53,687 nucleotides of DNA from positions 1 to 53,687 of the forward strand of contig NZ_QJTJ01000024.1 of the NCBI RefSeq assembly GCF_003217295.1. The letters are read 5' to 3'. Position numbers and translations under genes: made by a program. A model generated the notes under the pieces. That model made no database searches, was not told the origin of the DNA, and was given only the letters and a program-made list of their open reading frames with translations. Origin of the DNA: Ureibacillus chungkukjangi. Its GTDB lineage: Bacteria > Bacillota > Bacilli > Bacillales_A > Planococcaceae. Shown here in pieces: positions 1-7,914 of the stretch. The first letter of the stretch is position 1, and each line of letters begins with the position of its first letter.

Positions 1-41
1 CTAATTCCGCTCCAACATCTTTTTTCTCATTATAAACAAAA

Positions 42-89
42 GTACCCTACAAGAAGGACTTTTTTTAAAGTGTCCATCTTATAGGGTAC
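42..89. terminator. Hairpin, probable terminator at left edge
   Basis: A long inverted repeat: GTACCCTA at 42-49 pairs with TAGGGTAC at 82-89, and AAGA.GGAC pairs with GTCC.TCTT inside. It is followed by ATTTT on the plus strand, and the minus-strand continuation is also T-rich. In B. subtilis holA converges on rpsT here, so it probably ends the gene left of the window. Direction cannot be fixed. Confidence 0.55.
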
Positions 90-141
90 ATTTTAAATCT
101 CTAGGTAGTTTTTTTTCTGTTTGAAGGGAAATTATCAAACG

Positions 142-190
142 AAAAAGAGGTTTTCCAAATCATAAAAGTTATGATTTAGGAAAACCTCTT
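142..190 (-). terminator. rpsT intrinsic terminator
   Basis: AAGAGGTTTTCC at 145-156 pairs with GGAAAACCTCTT at 179-190, and the inner AAATCATAA pairs with TTATGATTT around a 3-nt loop. Read on the minus strand the stem is followed by a T run at 146-142. It starts a few bases past the rpsT stop. Confidence 0.9.
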
Positions 191-196
191 AATGTA

Positions 197-448
197 TTAG
201 TTAGCTTTTTTAGCTAAACGTGATTTTTTACGAGCTGCTGCGTTTTTATGGATAAGACCTTTAGAAGCTGCAGAATCAAGAGCTTTGCTAGCTGCTACTA
301 CTAATTCTTTAGCGCCCTCAGCATTGTTTGCAAGTGCTTGTTCAGCTTTTTTCACAGTTGTACGCATAGCTGATTTCGCTTGAGCGTTAGCTGCGTTAGC
401 TTTCTCAGCAACTTTAACACGTTTAATTGCAGATTTAATGTTTGGCAT
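197..448 (-). CDS. rpsT: 30S ribosomal protein S20
   Basis: S20 is a helical primary 16S rRNA-binding protein of the small subunit. The 83-residue product starts [12 protein letters not shown], the family N-terminus, and is very rich in Ala and Lys with a basic C-terminus ([11 protein letters not shown]). An in-frame ATG three codons upstream is rejected because AGGAGGTG sits about six bases before the ATG at 448. The gene is monocistronic, with its own promoter and terminator, and is divergent from gpr as in B. subtilis. Confidence 0.97.
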   Translation of the reverse strand: MPNIKSAIKRVKVAEKANAANAQAKSAMRTTVKKAEQALANNAEGAKELVVAASKALDSAASKGLIHKNAAARKKSRLAKKAN

Positions 449-480
449 ATCTTTCACCTCCTAAATAAGGTACGAGATGA

Positions 481-509
481 GTTATCTTCTCACTATTTTC
501 GTTTGTCAA
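481..509 (-). promoter_or_regulatory. Sigma-A promoter of rpsT
   Basis: On the minus strand a perfect TTGACA (509-504) is followed after 17 bases by GATAAC (486-481). The -10 lies about 30 bases upstream of the rpsT start codon, giving a short leader that contains the ribosome binding site. Confidence 0.75.
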
Positions 510-613
510 TACAACAAAAATCATTCTACCAAACCCTAGAGTTAATTGCAATAGTTAAATGCAAAGAATATTTACTTGACAGTTTGTCTAACATATAAAC
601 GAGGTGATTATTA

Positions 614-1642
614 ATGATAGAAGTTAATTGGAGCAGAACCGATTTAATTGATGAATCAGCCGAAGTAGTTGAGCATCAGACCAAGCATCAAAAGAATAGA
701 TTAGAGCAAACAAGTGGAGTTGCAATCGATGAATTTACGGAAGGTCGAGTAAAAGTCACAAAAGTAGTGGTTGATGATCACGGTCAAGAGCAAATCGGAA
801 AAAAGGAAGGGACTTATATTACACTATCTGTTCCGACCTTAACTATAGACGATTCAAACGGGTTTGAGCAGCTTGAAAAGGCTTTTACAAAATATCTTGA
901 TGATATTCACAAAGATGTAAAGATTACAAAGGATAGTAAGGTTCTTGTAATAGGTCTAGGAAATAAAACAATAACGCCTGATGCAATAGGTCCTTTTGCA
1001 ATAGATGCAATGCAAAATGAGCAATCTGAAAATCCTAGTGATCATTTTATAATGTATGCACCAGGTGTAACGGGGCAAACAGGTTTTGAAACTAGTGATT
1101 TCATCCGTGCCCTTACAGAAAAAGTTAAACCTTCCTTAGTTTTAGTAATTGATGCATTAGCAACAAGAGGAAGCTCGCGTTTATGTAAAACAATTCAAAT
1201 TACAAACACAGGGATTCATCCAGGCTCCGGGGTAGGTAATCAACGTACTGAAGTTTCGAAAGAAGTGATGGGGGTTCCTGTTACGGCGATTGGGGTTCCT
1301 ACAGTTGTGGATGCAACAGTAATCATTGCAGATGCGATTGATAATGTGTTCCGTTCGATCGCTGCAAAAATTGAGGAAAAAGGGAAGCCGTCTGGTAAGC
1401 TCTCTGTCTCTTCTTGGACACCAGATTCCAATCAAAGAGTCGATATGAATTTAATCAAGCCGATTTTCGGTGAATGGTCGACTTGGTCAAATGAAGATCG
1501 ACTTCAGTTATTTGAAGAGGTTTTTGCATCACATCCTGAAAGACTGATTGTAACGCCAAAAGAAGTTGATGTTTGGATTACAAAATATTCAATCTTGGTA
1601 AGCAAATGTCTATTTAAGTGGATGGAACATAAAGTGAATTAG
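614..1642 (+). CDS. gpr: Germination protease (spore protease)
   Basis: Gpr is the atypical aspartic protease that degrades small acid-soluble spore proteins at germination. It is made in the forespore as a zymogen and loses a short N-terminal propeptide. The product has 342 residues, slightly shorter than the B. subtilis protein (about 368). The N-terminal RTDLIDESAEV resembles the family's propeptide-processing region. Two conserved Asp segments are visible: GLGNKTITPDAIGP and LVLVIDALATRG, the latter just before GIHPGSGVGN. GAGGTGA precedes the ATG by seven bases. It is followed at once by spoIIP. A forespore sigma-G promoter is expected, but no convincing match was found in the short upstream gap. 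Confidence 0.96.
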   Translation: MIEVNWSRTDLIDESAEVVEHQTKHQKNRLEQTSGVAIDEFTEGRVKVTKVVVDDHGQEQIGKKEGTYITLSVPTLTIDDSNGFEQLEKAFTKYLDDIHKDVKITKDSKVLVIGLGNKTITPDAIGPFAIDAMQNEQSENPSDHFIMYAPGVTGQTGFETSDFIRALTEKVKPSLVLVIDALATRGSSRLCKTIQITNTGIHPGSGVGNQRTEVSKEVMGVPVTAIGVPTVVDATVIIADAIDNVFRSIAAKIEEKGKPSGKLSVSSWTPDSNQRVDMNLIKPIFGEWSTWSNEDRLQLFEEVFASHPERLIVTPKEVDVWITKYSILVSKCLFKWMEHKVN

Positions 1643-1652
1643 TTCTAAAAAG

Positions 1653-1686
1653 TCCTCTTCCTCCATATCGTAGTGGAAGGAGAGGA
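1653..1686 (+). promoter_or_regulatory. Hairpin covering the spoIIP ribosome binding site
   Basis: TCCTCTTCCTCCA at 1653-1665 can pair with TGGAAGGAGAGGA at 1674-1686 around an 8-nt loop: 13 positions with one G-U and one mismatch. The 3' arm contains the GGAGAGG ribosome binding site of spoIIP, whose ATG is at 1691. There is no T run, so it looks like a translational device rather than a terminator. Confidence 0.5.
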
Positions 1687-1690
1687 TGCC

Positions 1691-2554
1691 ATGTTAAAAA
1701 AATTAAAAATTCTATCTGTTTTTCTAGTCTTCTTTTTTATGTTACCAATCATCACAGGACTATTGCCTTTTCCGAACAATCAAAAATATGAGCCTCCTAT
1801 GGCCGAAGAAAAGCAAGTAGTCTATGCTTCTTCCAATGTTCAATCAGACAAAACTGCAGAAGATGTAACAGCAACAGAAGTGACAGCAACAGGAGATAGT
1901 AGCGCAAGTGATGTTACACCGACAATGGATTCATTTGACGTATTATTTGTTTTTACGCATTCTCAAGAAACCTATAAACCGTTTGTAAAAAGTCAAACAG
2001 GTACCGTTGCTGTATATGATGACCAAGCAAATTTACTATCTATGTCTAAGGCAATGGAAGATTACTTTAAACTAAACGGTTTAAACGCAACGACTCTTGA
2101 TGTTGATATTATGGCTGAAACAGTAAAACAGGGGAAGACAATGGCGTCTTCTTATTCAACTGCGCGCACTTTTTTAAGTCAGGAGTTGAAGGAAAATAAG
2201 TATGACCTTATTCTTGATATTCATAGGGATGCAACAGGTCATAAGCAGTCGACTGTCACACATAAAGATGTTGGCTATGCTAAAACCGCATTTGTTATCG
2301 GTGCAGAAAATCCAAACTATAAGACGAATTTAAGTCAAGCCAACGCTCTAAATCAGGCTTTAAATCAAATTGTCCCGGATATATCTAGAGGCATTATTGA
2401 GAAGTCTGGAGATGGAGTTGATGGAGTTTATAATCAAGACTTATCAAATAATCTGTTACTAATTGAAATCGGTGGAATTGAAAATACTGAGGATGAGGTT
2501 TATCGAACAATCGCTGTACTTGCACAAGCGATTGCGAAAACCTATGTAAATTAA
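1691..2554 (+). CDS. spoIIP: Stage II sporulation protein P (engulfment hydrolase)
   Basis: SpoIIP is a membrane-anchored peptidoglycan amidase/endopeptidase acting with SpoIID and SpoIIM in septal thinning and engulfment. The 287-residue product has a basic N-terminus and one membrane segment (about residues 4-23), a low-complexity Thr/Ala/Ser linker (about 40-75), then the hydrolase domain with the family signatures FVFTHSQETY, ILDIHRDA and IEIGGIENT. It is well short of the roughly 400-residue B. subtilis protein; the missing part is in the N-terminal region before the catalytic domain. The ATG at 1691 is chosen over an in-frame GTG at 1673 because the ribosome binding site lies between them. 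It follows gpr by 48 bases, so read-through from gpr is likely. Confidence 0.93.
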   Translation: MLKKLKILSVFLVFFFMLPIITGLLPFPNNQKYEPPMAEEKQVVYASSNVQSDKTAEDVTATEVTATGDSSASDVTPTMDSFDVLFVFTHSQETYKPFVKSQTGTVAVYDDQANLLSMSKAMEDYFKLNGLNATTLDVDIMAETVKQGKTMASSYSTARTFLSQELKENKYDLILDIHRDATGHKQSTVTHKDVGYAKTAFVIGAENPNYKTNLSQANALNQALNQIVPDISRGIIEKSGDGVDGVYNQDLSNNLLLIEIGGIENTEDEVYRTIAVLAQAIAKTYVN

Positions 2555-2632
2555 AGTGAAAATCTTAAGTTCATTGTCTACATTGATTTTATAAGTGAAT
2601 AATAATATTTTGCGTTTTTTCTCACTACATCA

Positions 2633-2662
2633 TTGCTAAAGTTGTTGTGTCACTGCTATAAT
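2633..2662 (+). promoter_or_regulatory. Candidate lepA promoter (extended -10)
   Basis: TGCTATAAT at 2654-2662 is a perfect extended -10, with TTGCTA at 2633-2638 and an 18-base spacer. Transcription from about 2669 would give a leader of roughly 205 bases before lepA. Confidence 0.6.
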
Positions 2663-2668
2663 TCAAGT

Positions 2669-2853
2669 TAGTTTAGCCTTTTTTTGTAGGAAATGTAAAA
2701 GAAAATATAACAGGTTACCAAAGAATCAGTAAGAATGCATACTGATAAGGGTTAATGCCTCCAGCGTATTCTAAAGAAGTTAGAGCCTTAAAACTCTATC
2801 TTCTTTGGTTGTTTTTCGCATGATGAGCGAAAAATTAATGCGTAGGAGGCGTA
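2669..2853 (+). promoter_or_regulatory. Structured lepA leader (possible RNA switch or attenuator)
   Basis: Four nested or sequential stems are visible. P1 pairs ATCAGTA 2725-2731 with TACTGAT 2740-2746, perfect. P2 pairs 2757-2770 with 2837-2850, 14 positions with one mismatch, and its 3' arm holds GGAGG. P3 pairs 2771-2785 with 2794-2808 and is followed by TTGTTTTT, terminator-like. P4 pairs TTTTTCGC 2812-2819 with GCGAAAAA 2827-2834, perfect, and consumes that T run. P2 encloses P3 and P4 as a three-way junction. It does not carry the T-box, cobalamin, or other leader signatures I know. A dispersed palindromic repeat is the main alternative. Confidence 0.5.
2755..2823 (+). CDS. Possible 22-codon leader peptide before lepA
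   Basis: An ATG at 2755, preceded by AAGGG with a short spacing of about three bases, opens a 22-codon frame ending in TGA at 2821-2823. It begins MPPAYSKEV and ends in a Leu/Trp/Phe-rich hydrophobic stretch. It lies over the 5' arm of stem P2 and all of P3 in the leader, so a translating ribosome would disrupt them. Whether it is translated is unknown. Confidence 0.25.
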   Translation: MPPAYSKEVRALKLYLLWLFFA

Positions 2854-2875
2854 TTTGATTAGGAGTGGACACGAC

Positions 2876-4714
2876 ATGAATCGAGAAGAACGTTTAAAAC
2901 GACAAGAAAACATACGAAATTTTTCTATTATTGCCCATATCGATCACGGTAAATCTACATTAGCAGACCGGATTTTAGAAAAAACAAAATCAATTACAGC
3001 ACGTGAAATGAAAGCTCAATTGTTAGACTCTATGGATTTAGAGCGCGAACGTGGAATAACAATTAAGTTAAATGCTGTACAGTTAAAATATGTAGCTAAA
3101 AACGGTGAAACTTACACATTCCATTTAATTGACACACCTGGCCACGTCGATTTTACATATGAGGTATCTCGTAGTTTGGCAGCTTGTGAAGGCGCAATTT
3201 TAGTAGTTGATGCTGCACAAGGGATAGAAGCACAAACATTAGCTAATGTATATTTAGCTCTTGATAATGACCTTGAAATTTTACCAGTAATAAACAAAAT
3301 CGATCTACCTGCTGCTGATCCAGAACGTGTACGTGGAGAAGTAGAGGATGTTATAGGACTTGATGCTTCAGAGGCAGTGCTAGCTTCTGCTAAAGCTGGT
3401 ATTGGTATTGAAGATATTTTAGAGCAAATTGTAGAGAAGGTACCTGCTCCAACGGGTGATCCAGAAGCTCCATTGCAAGCGCTAATTTTTGACTCTGTTT
3501 ATGATGCCTATAAAGGTGTAATCATTTCAATTCGTATTGTAAATGGAACAGTAAAACCTGGTGATAAAATTCGCATGATGGCAACAGGAGCCGAGTTTGA
3601 AGTTATTGAAGTTGGAGTGCATACACCGAAATCAGTACCTCAAGCTGAGCTTACTGTAGGGGATGTAGGTTATTTAACTGCCTCTATCAAAAATGTTGGA
3701 GATACACGAGTAGGGGATACAGTAACATTTGCTAGCCGACCTGCCGAAACTCCGCTAGAAGGGTATCGTAAGTTAAACCCTATGGTATATTGCGGTCTTT
3801 ATCCAATTGATACTGCTCGCTATAACGATTTACGCGAAGCATTAGAGAAATTGGAGCTTAATGACTCTGCATTGCAATATGAACCAGAAACGTCTCAAGC
3901 ACTAGGCTTCGGTTTCCGTTGTGGATTCTTAGGACTTCTGCATATGGAAATCATTCAAGAGCGTATTGAGCGAGAATTTAATATTGACCTAATTACAACT
4001 GCTCCCTCTGTTATTTATGATGTTCACTTAACAGATGGAGAGATTATTAAAGTGGACAACCCTTCAATGATGCCAGATCCACAAAAAATTGACCGCATTG
4101 AAGAGCCTTATGTAAAAGCAACGATTATGGTGCCAAATGATTACGTAGGGGCGGTAATGGAGCTTTGCCAAATGAAACGTGGTAACTTCATGACAATGGA
4201 TTATATTGATACAAGTCGTGTAAGTATTATTTATGAAATGCCACTTTCGGAAATTGTTTACGATTTCTTCGACTACTTAAAATCAAATACAAAGGGCTAT
4301 GCTTCATTTGATTATGAGTTAATCGGCTATAAACCATCTAAGCTAGTGAAGATGGACATTCTATTAAATGCAGAGCAAGTAGATGCATTAAGCTTTATCG
4401 TACACCGTGACTTTGCATATGAGCGTGGTAAAGTAATCGTTGAGAAGTTAAAGGAGTTAATTCCTCGTCAACAATTCGAGGTACCAATTCAAGCTGCAAT
4501 CGGTCAAAAAATCGTGGCACGTTCAACGATTAAAGCGATGCGTAAAAATGTACTTGCGAAATGTTACGGCGGTGACATCTCACGTAAGCGTAAACTTCTT
4601 GATAAGCAAAAAGAAGGTAAAAAGCGTATGAAGCAAGTAGGTTCTGTAGAGGTTCCTCAAGAAGCCTTCATGGCCGTATTGAAAATGGATGATAATAACA
4701 ACAACAAGAAATAA
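2876..4714 (+). CDS. lepA: Elongation factor 4 (LepA), ribosome-associated GTPase
   Basis: LepA is a translational GTPase that acts on ribosomes in unfavourable states and has been linked to back-translocation and 30S biogenesis. The 612-residue product shows the GTPase motifs [17 protein letters not shown] and NKIDLP, EF-G-like domains, and the conserved C-terminal region with [11 protein letters not shown] and [10 protein letters not shown]. The start at 2876 ([17 protein letters not shown]) matches the family. A TTG at 2855 would extend it by seven codons and has its own AGGAGG five bases upstream; AGGAG at 2861-2865 serves the ATG. The gene is followed by a strong terminator, so it is probably transcribed alone. 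Confidence 0.97.
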   Translation: MNREERLKRQENIRNFSIIAHIDHGKSTLADRILEKTKSITAREMKAQLLDSMDLERERGITIKLNAVQLKYVAKNGETYTFHLIDTPGHVDFTYEVSRSLAACEGAILVVDAAQGIEAQTLANVYLALDNDLEILPVINKIDLPAADPERVRGEVEDVIGLDASEAVLASAKAGIGIEDILEQIVEKVPAPTGDPEAPLQALIFDSVYDAYKGVIISIRIVNGTVKPGDKIRMMATGAEFEVIEVGVHTPKSVPQAELTVGDVGYLTASIKNVGDTRVGDTVTFASRPAETPLEGYRKLNPMVYCGLYPIDTARYNDLREALEKLELNDSALQYEPETSQALGFGFRCGFLGLLHMEIIQERIEREFNIDLITTAPSVIYDVHLTDGEIIKVDNPSMMPDPQKIDRIEEPYVKATIMVPNDYVGAVMELCQMKRGNFMTMDYIDTSRVSIIYEMPLSEIVYDFFDYLKSNTKGYASFDYELIGYKPSKLVKMDILLNAEQVDALSFIVHRDFAYERGKVIVEKLKELIPRQQFEVPIQAAIGQKIVARSTIKAMRKNVLAKCYGGDISRKRKLLDKQKEGKKRMKQVGSVEVPQEAFMAVLKMDDNNNNKK

Positions 4715-4730
4715 CTGATAGTGAAAAGAT

Positions 4731-4768
4731 GAGTTGCAACTAATTACAGTGCAACTCGTTTTTTTTTA
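4731..4768 (+). terminator. lepA intrinsic terminator
   Basis: GAGTTGCA (4731-4738) and TGCAACTC (4750-4757) form a perfect 8-bp stem, followed by GTTTTTTTTT. Confidence 0.92.
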
Positions 4769-4956
4769 CATATTAGAAGTTGGAAGTTGCGACTCTAAAG
4801 GACGTGAAAAATATATACAATAATTGTATGTTATATGTTAATATGGGTTAAAATAACAATATTTAAATTAATTTACAAAGGTAAAAAGTTGTATAAAAGT
4901 TAAATATTACCAACTTTACAGATTATCTTCTTTTTTAGAGGATAATCTGTTTTTTA
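4769..4956 (+). ncRNA. Orphan terminator; possible small RNA
   Basis: A second perfect stem, CAGATTATC 4919-4927 with GATAATCTG 4941-4949, plus TTTTTT lies about 150 bases past the lepA terminator with no gene between. The stretch is AT-rich with no good reading frame. It contains a perfect 15-bp palindrome, ATACAATAATTGTAT (4815-4829), and AAAGTTG paired with CAACTTT just before the terminator. A promoter cannot be fixed, so a small RNA is only a possibility; a backup terminator for lepA is the alternative. From 4957 to 5145 I see nothing but the ribosome binding site of the next gene. Confidence 0.3.
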
Positions 4957-5145
4957 TTGCAACAATATTTCATATATTGCAAAGAAACTGAAAAAAACGT
5001 TTAATTATTGCTCTTTGAGAATCGTAAAACCCATAGTAGAATTTATCTAATAAATCTAATCGAGCCACCTTTATTTGTTAATTATTGGTATTTATATCAA
5101 GGGTTTAAGCTTCATATGAAAAACAGCGAAGGAGATGTATTTTAA

Positions 5146-5472
5146 ATGAACAATATAGTAGAGGTAGCAATTCCTGAATGGTTTGAGTATGATGAATTAG
5201 TTGCACTGTCAACCATTATTAATGAACAAGATGCAACCGTTGGGGTATTATTAGCAGGAGATAATTTGGATATGCAAAGACCGTATAGTCCGGTTGTAAG
5301 AGTTTACTTAATAACATTACAAAACGGAAAATATGAGTTTGCAAAGGAAATGAGTGCACTATCGTTCCATTCGAAGGAAGAAGCTATTAGCTTTACTACG
5401 AAGTTTTCAAATTACTCAGCAATTGAACTATTTGTAGATTTATATAAACAACAAATAAATATTGCCATTTAA
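5146..5472 (+). CDS. Hypothetical protein, 108 residues
   Basis: I do not recognise the family. The product is acidic and soluble, with no signal peptide or membrane segment and no cysteine. It begins MNNIVEVAIPEWFEYDEL and reads as alternating beta and helical stretches. AAGGAGATG stands eight bases before the ATG, which supports real translation. It is bounded by terminators on both sides, so it is a single-gene unit between lepA and hemW, a position with no equivalent in B. subtilis that I recall. Its function cannot be inferred. Confidence 0.75.
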   Translation: MNNIVEVAIPEWFEYDELVALSTIINEQDATVGVLLAGDNLDMQRPYSPVVRVYLITLQNGKYEFAKEMSALSFHSKEEAISFTTKFSNYSAIELFVDLYKQQINIAI

Positions 5473-5483
5473 AAAAAATTTTT

Positions 5484-5514
5484 GAGGTCTGGTCTAAATC
5501 AGGTCTCTTTTTTT
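5484..5514 (+). terminator. Terminator after the 108-residue gene
   Basis: GAGGTCTGG (5484-5492) pairs with AGGTCTC and flanking bases (5499-5507) with several G-U pairs, followed by TTTTTTT. Confidence 0.75.
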
Positions 5515-5564
5515 GTTCCTAATATTCAGGAAGTCTCTTATTTCTCATAATTAGTACCCTAAAA

Positions 5565-5592
5565 TTGAATTTTTACTATGAAAGGGTACAAT
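5565..5592 (+). promoter_or_regulatory. Sigma-A-like promoter of hemW
   Basis: TTGAAT (5565-5570), a 16-base spacer, TACAAT (5587-5592). The promoter is bracketed by GTACCCT (5553-5559) and AGGGTAC (5583-5589), an inverted repeat whose right arm overlaps the -10. Confidence 0.6.
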
Positions 5593-5630
5593 AGAGAGAT
5601 ACGATATTTCTTAAGAAAGAAGGGATTTTA

Positions 5631-6773
5631 ATGGCTCGAGGTGTCTACATACATATTCCTTTCTGTCATCAAATTTGTAATTATTGTGATTTCAATAAAG
5701 TTTATTTTAAAAATCAACCAGTAGATGAATATATAGAAGCAGTTGGCAGGGAAATTGAAATGGCTGTTAGAAAAACGCCTGAACAATTCCAAAACCTTGA
5801 AACCATCTTTTTAGGTGGTGGGACACCAACTGCACTTACTGCAAATCAGATAACAAGGCTTTTACATCACATAAATACCCTATTACCAACGAAGCAGCTT
5901 GTGGAATTTAGCTCTGAAGCTAACCCTGATGAATTATCAGTAGATAAACTAGAGGCTTTGAGGAGCGGCGGAGTCAATCGTTTAAGCATGGGTGTCCAAT
6001 CTTTTGACCAGAAGCTTCTAGAAAAAATAGGACGAACTCATACAAATGAACATGTTTTCCAAACCATTCAACAAGCAAAAAGAGTTGGCTTTGACAATAT
6101 TAGCATTGACCTGATGTACGGGCTGCCAGGTCAAACGATGGAACAATGGGAAGACACTTTAGAAAAAGCTTTAGAGTTAGATCTTCCTCACTATTCAGCT
6201 TACTCTCTTATTGTTGAACCAAAAACTATTTTTTACATTCAGTATGCAAAGGGAAAACTAAACTTACCTACTGAAGATCTTGAAGCGGATATGTACGATC
6301 TTTTGATGCGCCGAATGAAAGAAAAAGAAAAGATACAATATGAAATAAGTAATTTTGCGATAGATGGCCACAACTCAACACATAATAAAATTTATTGGGA
6401 TAATGATGAGTACGCGGGCTTTGGAGCGGGTGCACATGGTTACATGTCAGGGATACGTTATTCAAATCATGCACCTATTAAAAAATACATTGAAACGATT
6501 AATAATAATGATCAGCCTATCCTTCATAAACACGAGGTAACAAACGAAGAAAAATGTGAAGAGCAAATGTTTTTGGGCTTACGAAAAAATGAAGGGGTAT
6601 CCTTTGAAACGTTTGAAACAAAGTTTGGAGTCTCTATGAAAGAGCTTTATGGGAAAGAAATAGCTAAGCTTGCTTTAGAAGGTCTGATTATCGAGGATGA
6701 AAAAGGTGTAAGACTAAGTCGCAAGGGTCGCTTTGTTGGCAATGAAATATTTCAACAATTTTTATTAGGATAA
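5631..6773 (+). CDS. hemW: Heme chaperone HemW (radical SAM)
   Basis: HemW is the HemN-like radical SAM protein now viewed as a heme chaperone rather than a coproporphyrinogen dehydrogenase. The 380-residue product has the [4Fe-4S] motif C12-x3-C16-x2-C19 in HIPFCHQICNYCDF. It then has GGGTPTAL for SAM binding, EANPDEL, and GVQSFDQ; the C-terminal HemN domain follows. The exact CxxxCxxC spacing without the extra Cys of true HemN supports HemW. AAGAAGGGA precedes the ATG. The gene stands just before hrcA, as in B. subtilis. Confidence 0.94.
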   Translation: MARGVYIHIPFCHQICNYCDFNKVYFKNQPVDEYIEAVGREIEMAVRKTPEQFQNLETIFLGGGTPTALTANQITRLLHHINTLLPTKQLVEFSSEANPDELSVDKLEALRSGGVNRLSMGVQSFDQKLLEKIGRTHTNEHVFQTIQQAKRVGFDNISIDLMYGLPGQTMEQWEDTLEKALELDLPHYSAYSLIVEPKTIFYIQYAKGKLNLPTEDLEADMYDLLMRRMKEKEKIQYEISNFAIDGHNSTHNKIYWDNDEYAGFGAGAHGYMSGIRYSNHAPIKKYIETINNNDQPILHKHEVTNEEKCEEQMFLGLRKNEGVSFETFETKFGVSMKELYGKEIAKLALEGLIIEDEKGVRLSRKGRFVGNEIFQQFLLG

Positions 6774-6786
6774 TAGAGCGATTCCG

Positions 6787-6815
6787 TTGACATCATATTT
6801 GAGATTTGATAATTT
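6787..6815 (+). promoter_or_regulatory. Sigma-A promoter of the hrcA operon
   Basis: TTGACA (6787-6792), a 17-base spacer, TAATTT (6810-6815). The CIRCE element begins 10 bases downstream, so HrcA bound there would cover the start site. GATAAT at 6808 with a 15-base spacer is an alternative -10. Confidence 0.7.
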
Positions 6816-6825
6816 ATTAATAGTA

Positions 6826-6852
6826 TTAGCACTCCCTCTTAATGAGTGCTAA
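6826..6852 (+). promoter_or_regulatory. CIRCE operator (HrcA binding site)
   Basis: TTAGCACTC, nine bases, GAGTGCTAA: a perfect match to the CIRCE consensus, directly upstream of hrcA. HrcA represses the operon through this site until heat shock titrates GroEL. Confidence 0.97.
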
Positions 6853-6866
6853 CAGAGGTGATGACA

Positions 6867-7901
6867 ATGTTAACGAATCGACAGTTACAAATATTGCAAG
6901 TAATCGTTGATGATTTTGTTACTTCAGCTCAACCAGTAGGATCACGCCAAATTTCAAAAAAGGAATGGATAACAACTAGTCCAGCTACAATCCGAAATGA
7001 GATGGCTGATTTAGAGGAGCTTGGTTTTATAGAAAAAACACATACCTCTTCAGGGCGTGTCCCATCTGAGAAGGGATATCGATTTTATGTGGATCATTTA
7101 CTACAACCGATCTCTATGTCTGCCCGAGAAATTGGCTTATTTCAATCTGTTTTTAAAAATCAAATTGTAGAAATGGAACAAGTAATACGTGAATCTGCTA
7201 ACATTTTGTCTGACTTAACTTCTTATACAACGATTTTACTTGGACCAAATGTAAGTAAACATCGCGTTAAAAGATTTCAAATTGTTCCTCTATCTGAACA
7301 AACAGCAGTAGCAATTATTGTTACGGATAATGGACATGTAGAGAATCGAACAATTACACTCCCACAAGGCTTTGTTCCATCGGATATTGAAAAAACAATA
7401 AATATTTTAAACGAACGTTTAGTGGGTGTTTCATTATTAGAGCTACAAAGTAGGCTAGAATTAGAAACGTTTAACGTTTTAAGGCAGCATGTAAACACAG
7501 CAGATTCTTTTATCCAATCCTTGAGAAATGTTGCTACCTTCCAAAATGAAGGGAAAATTTATTTTGGTGGAAAAACAAATATGTTCAACCAACCAGAATT
7601 CCATGATTTAAATAAAGTTCGTGCACTTATGGAAATGATGGAAAAGGAAAGCCAAGTAATTTCTTTGTTCCAGCATGAAGACGCAGGGATTCATATTCGA
7701 ATTGGTTCAGAAAATAACCATTTAGTAATGGATGATTTAAGTGTAATTACAGCGTCCTACTCTATTGGGAATGATCAAGAGGGATCAATTGCAATTATTG
7801 GTCCTAAAAGAATGGATTATCAGCGTGTTGTGTCGCTTATTGATGTGATGCGAAGTGGGCTTTCAGGTGCACTTTCAAATAAAGTAAATGATGGGTTATA
7901 A
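6867..7901 (+). CDS. hrcA: Heat-inducible transcription repressor HrcA
   Basis: HrcA is the GroEL-dependent repressor of class I heat-shock genes. The 344-residue product has an N-terminal winged helix region ([39 protein letters not shown], then [18 protein letters not shown]) and the GAF-like dimerisation domain. An in-frame GTG at 6846 falls inside CIRCE and is rejected; AGAGGTGA precedes the ATG at 6867. It heads hrcA-grpE-dnaK and so controls its own synthesis. Confidence 0.97.
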   Translation: MLTNRQLQILQVIVDDFVTSAQPVGSRQISKKEWITTSPATIRNEMADLEELGFIEKTHTSSGRVPSEKGYRFYVDHLLQPISMSAREIGLFQSVFKNQIVEMEQVIRESANILSDLTSYTTILLGPNVSKHRVKRFQIVPLSEQTAVAIIVTDNGHVENRTITLPQGFVPSDIEKTINILNERLVGVSLLELQSRLELETFNVLRQHVNTADSFIQSLRNVATFQNEGKIYFGGKTNMFNQPEFHDLNKVRALMEMMEKESQVISLFQHEDAGIHIRIGSENNHLVMDDLSVITASYSIGNDQEGSIAIIGPKRMDYQRVVSLIDVMRSGLSGALSNKVNDGL

Positions 7902-7914
7902 GGAGGAAACAAAC

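Noticed and set aside
1-30. Nine-codon minus-strand frame at the window edge
   Set aside because: Too short, no ribosome binding site; the stop at base 1 is likely a coincidence of the window edge.
566-598. Sigma-G promoter before gpr (GAATA and CATATAA)
   Set aside because: The spacing of 21 bases is too long for sigma-G and the -10 has a mismatch.
2693-2698. ATG-TAA start-stop element in the lepA leader
   Set aside because: The upstream AGGA is too close to act as a ribosome binding site; likely a chance match.
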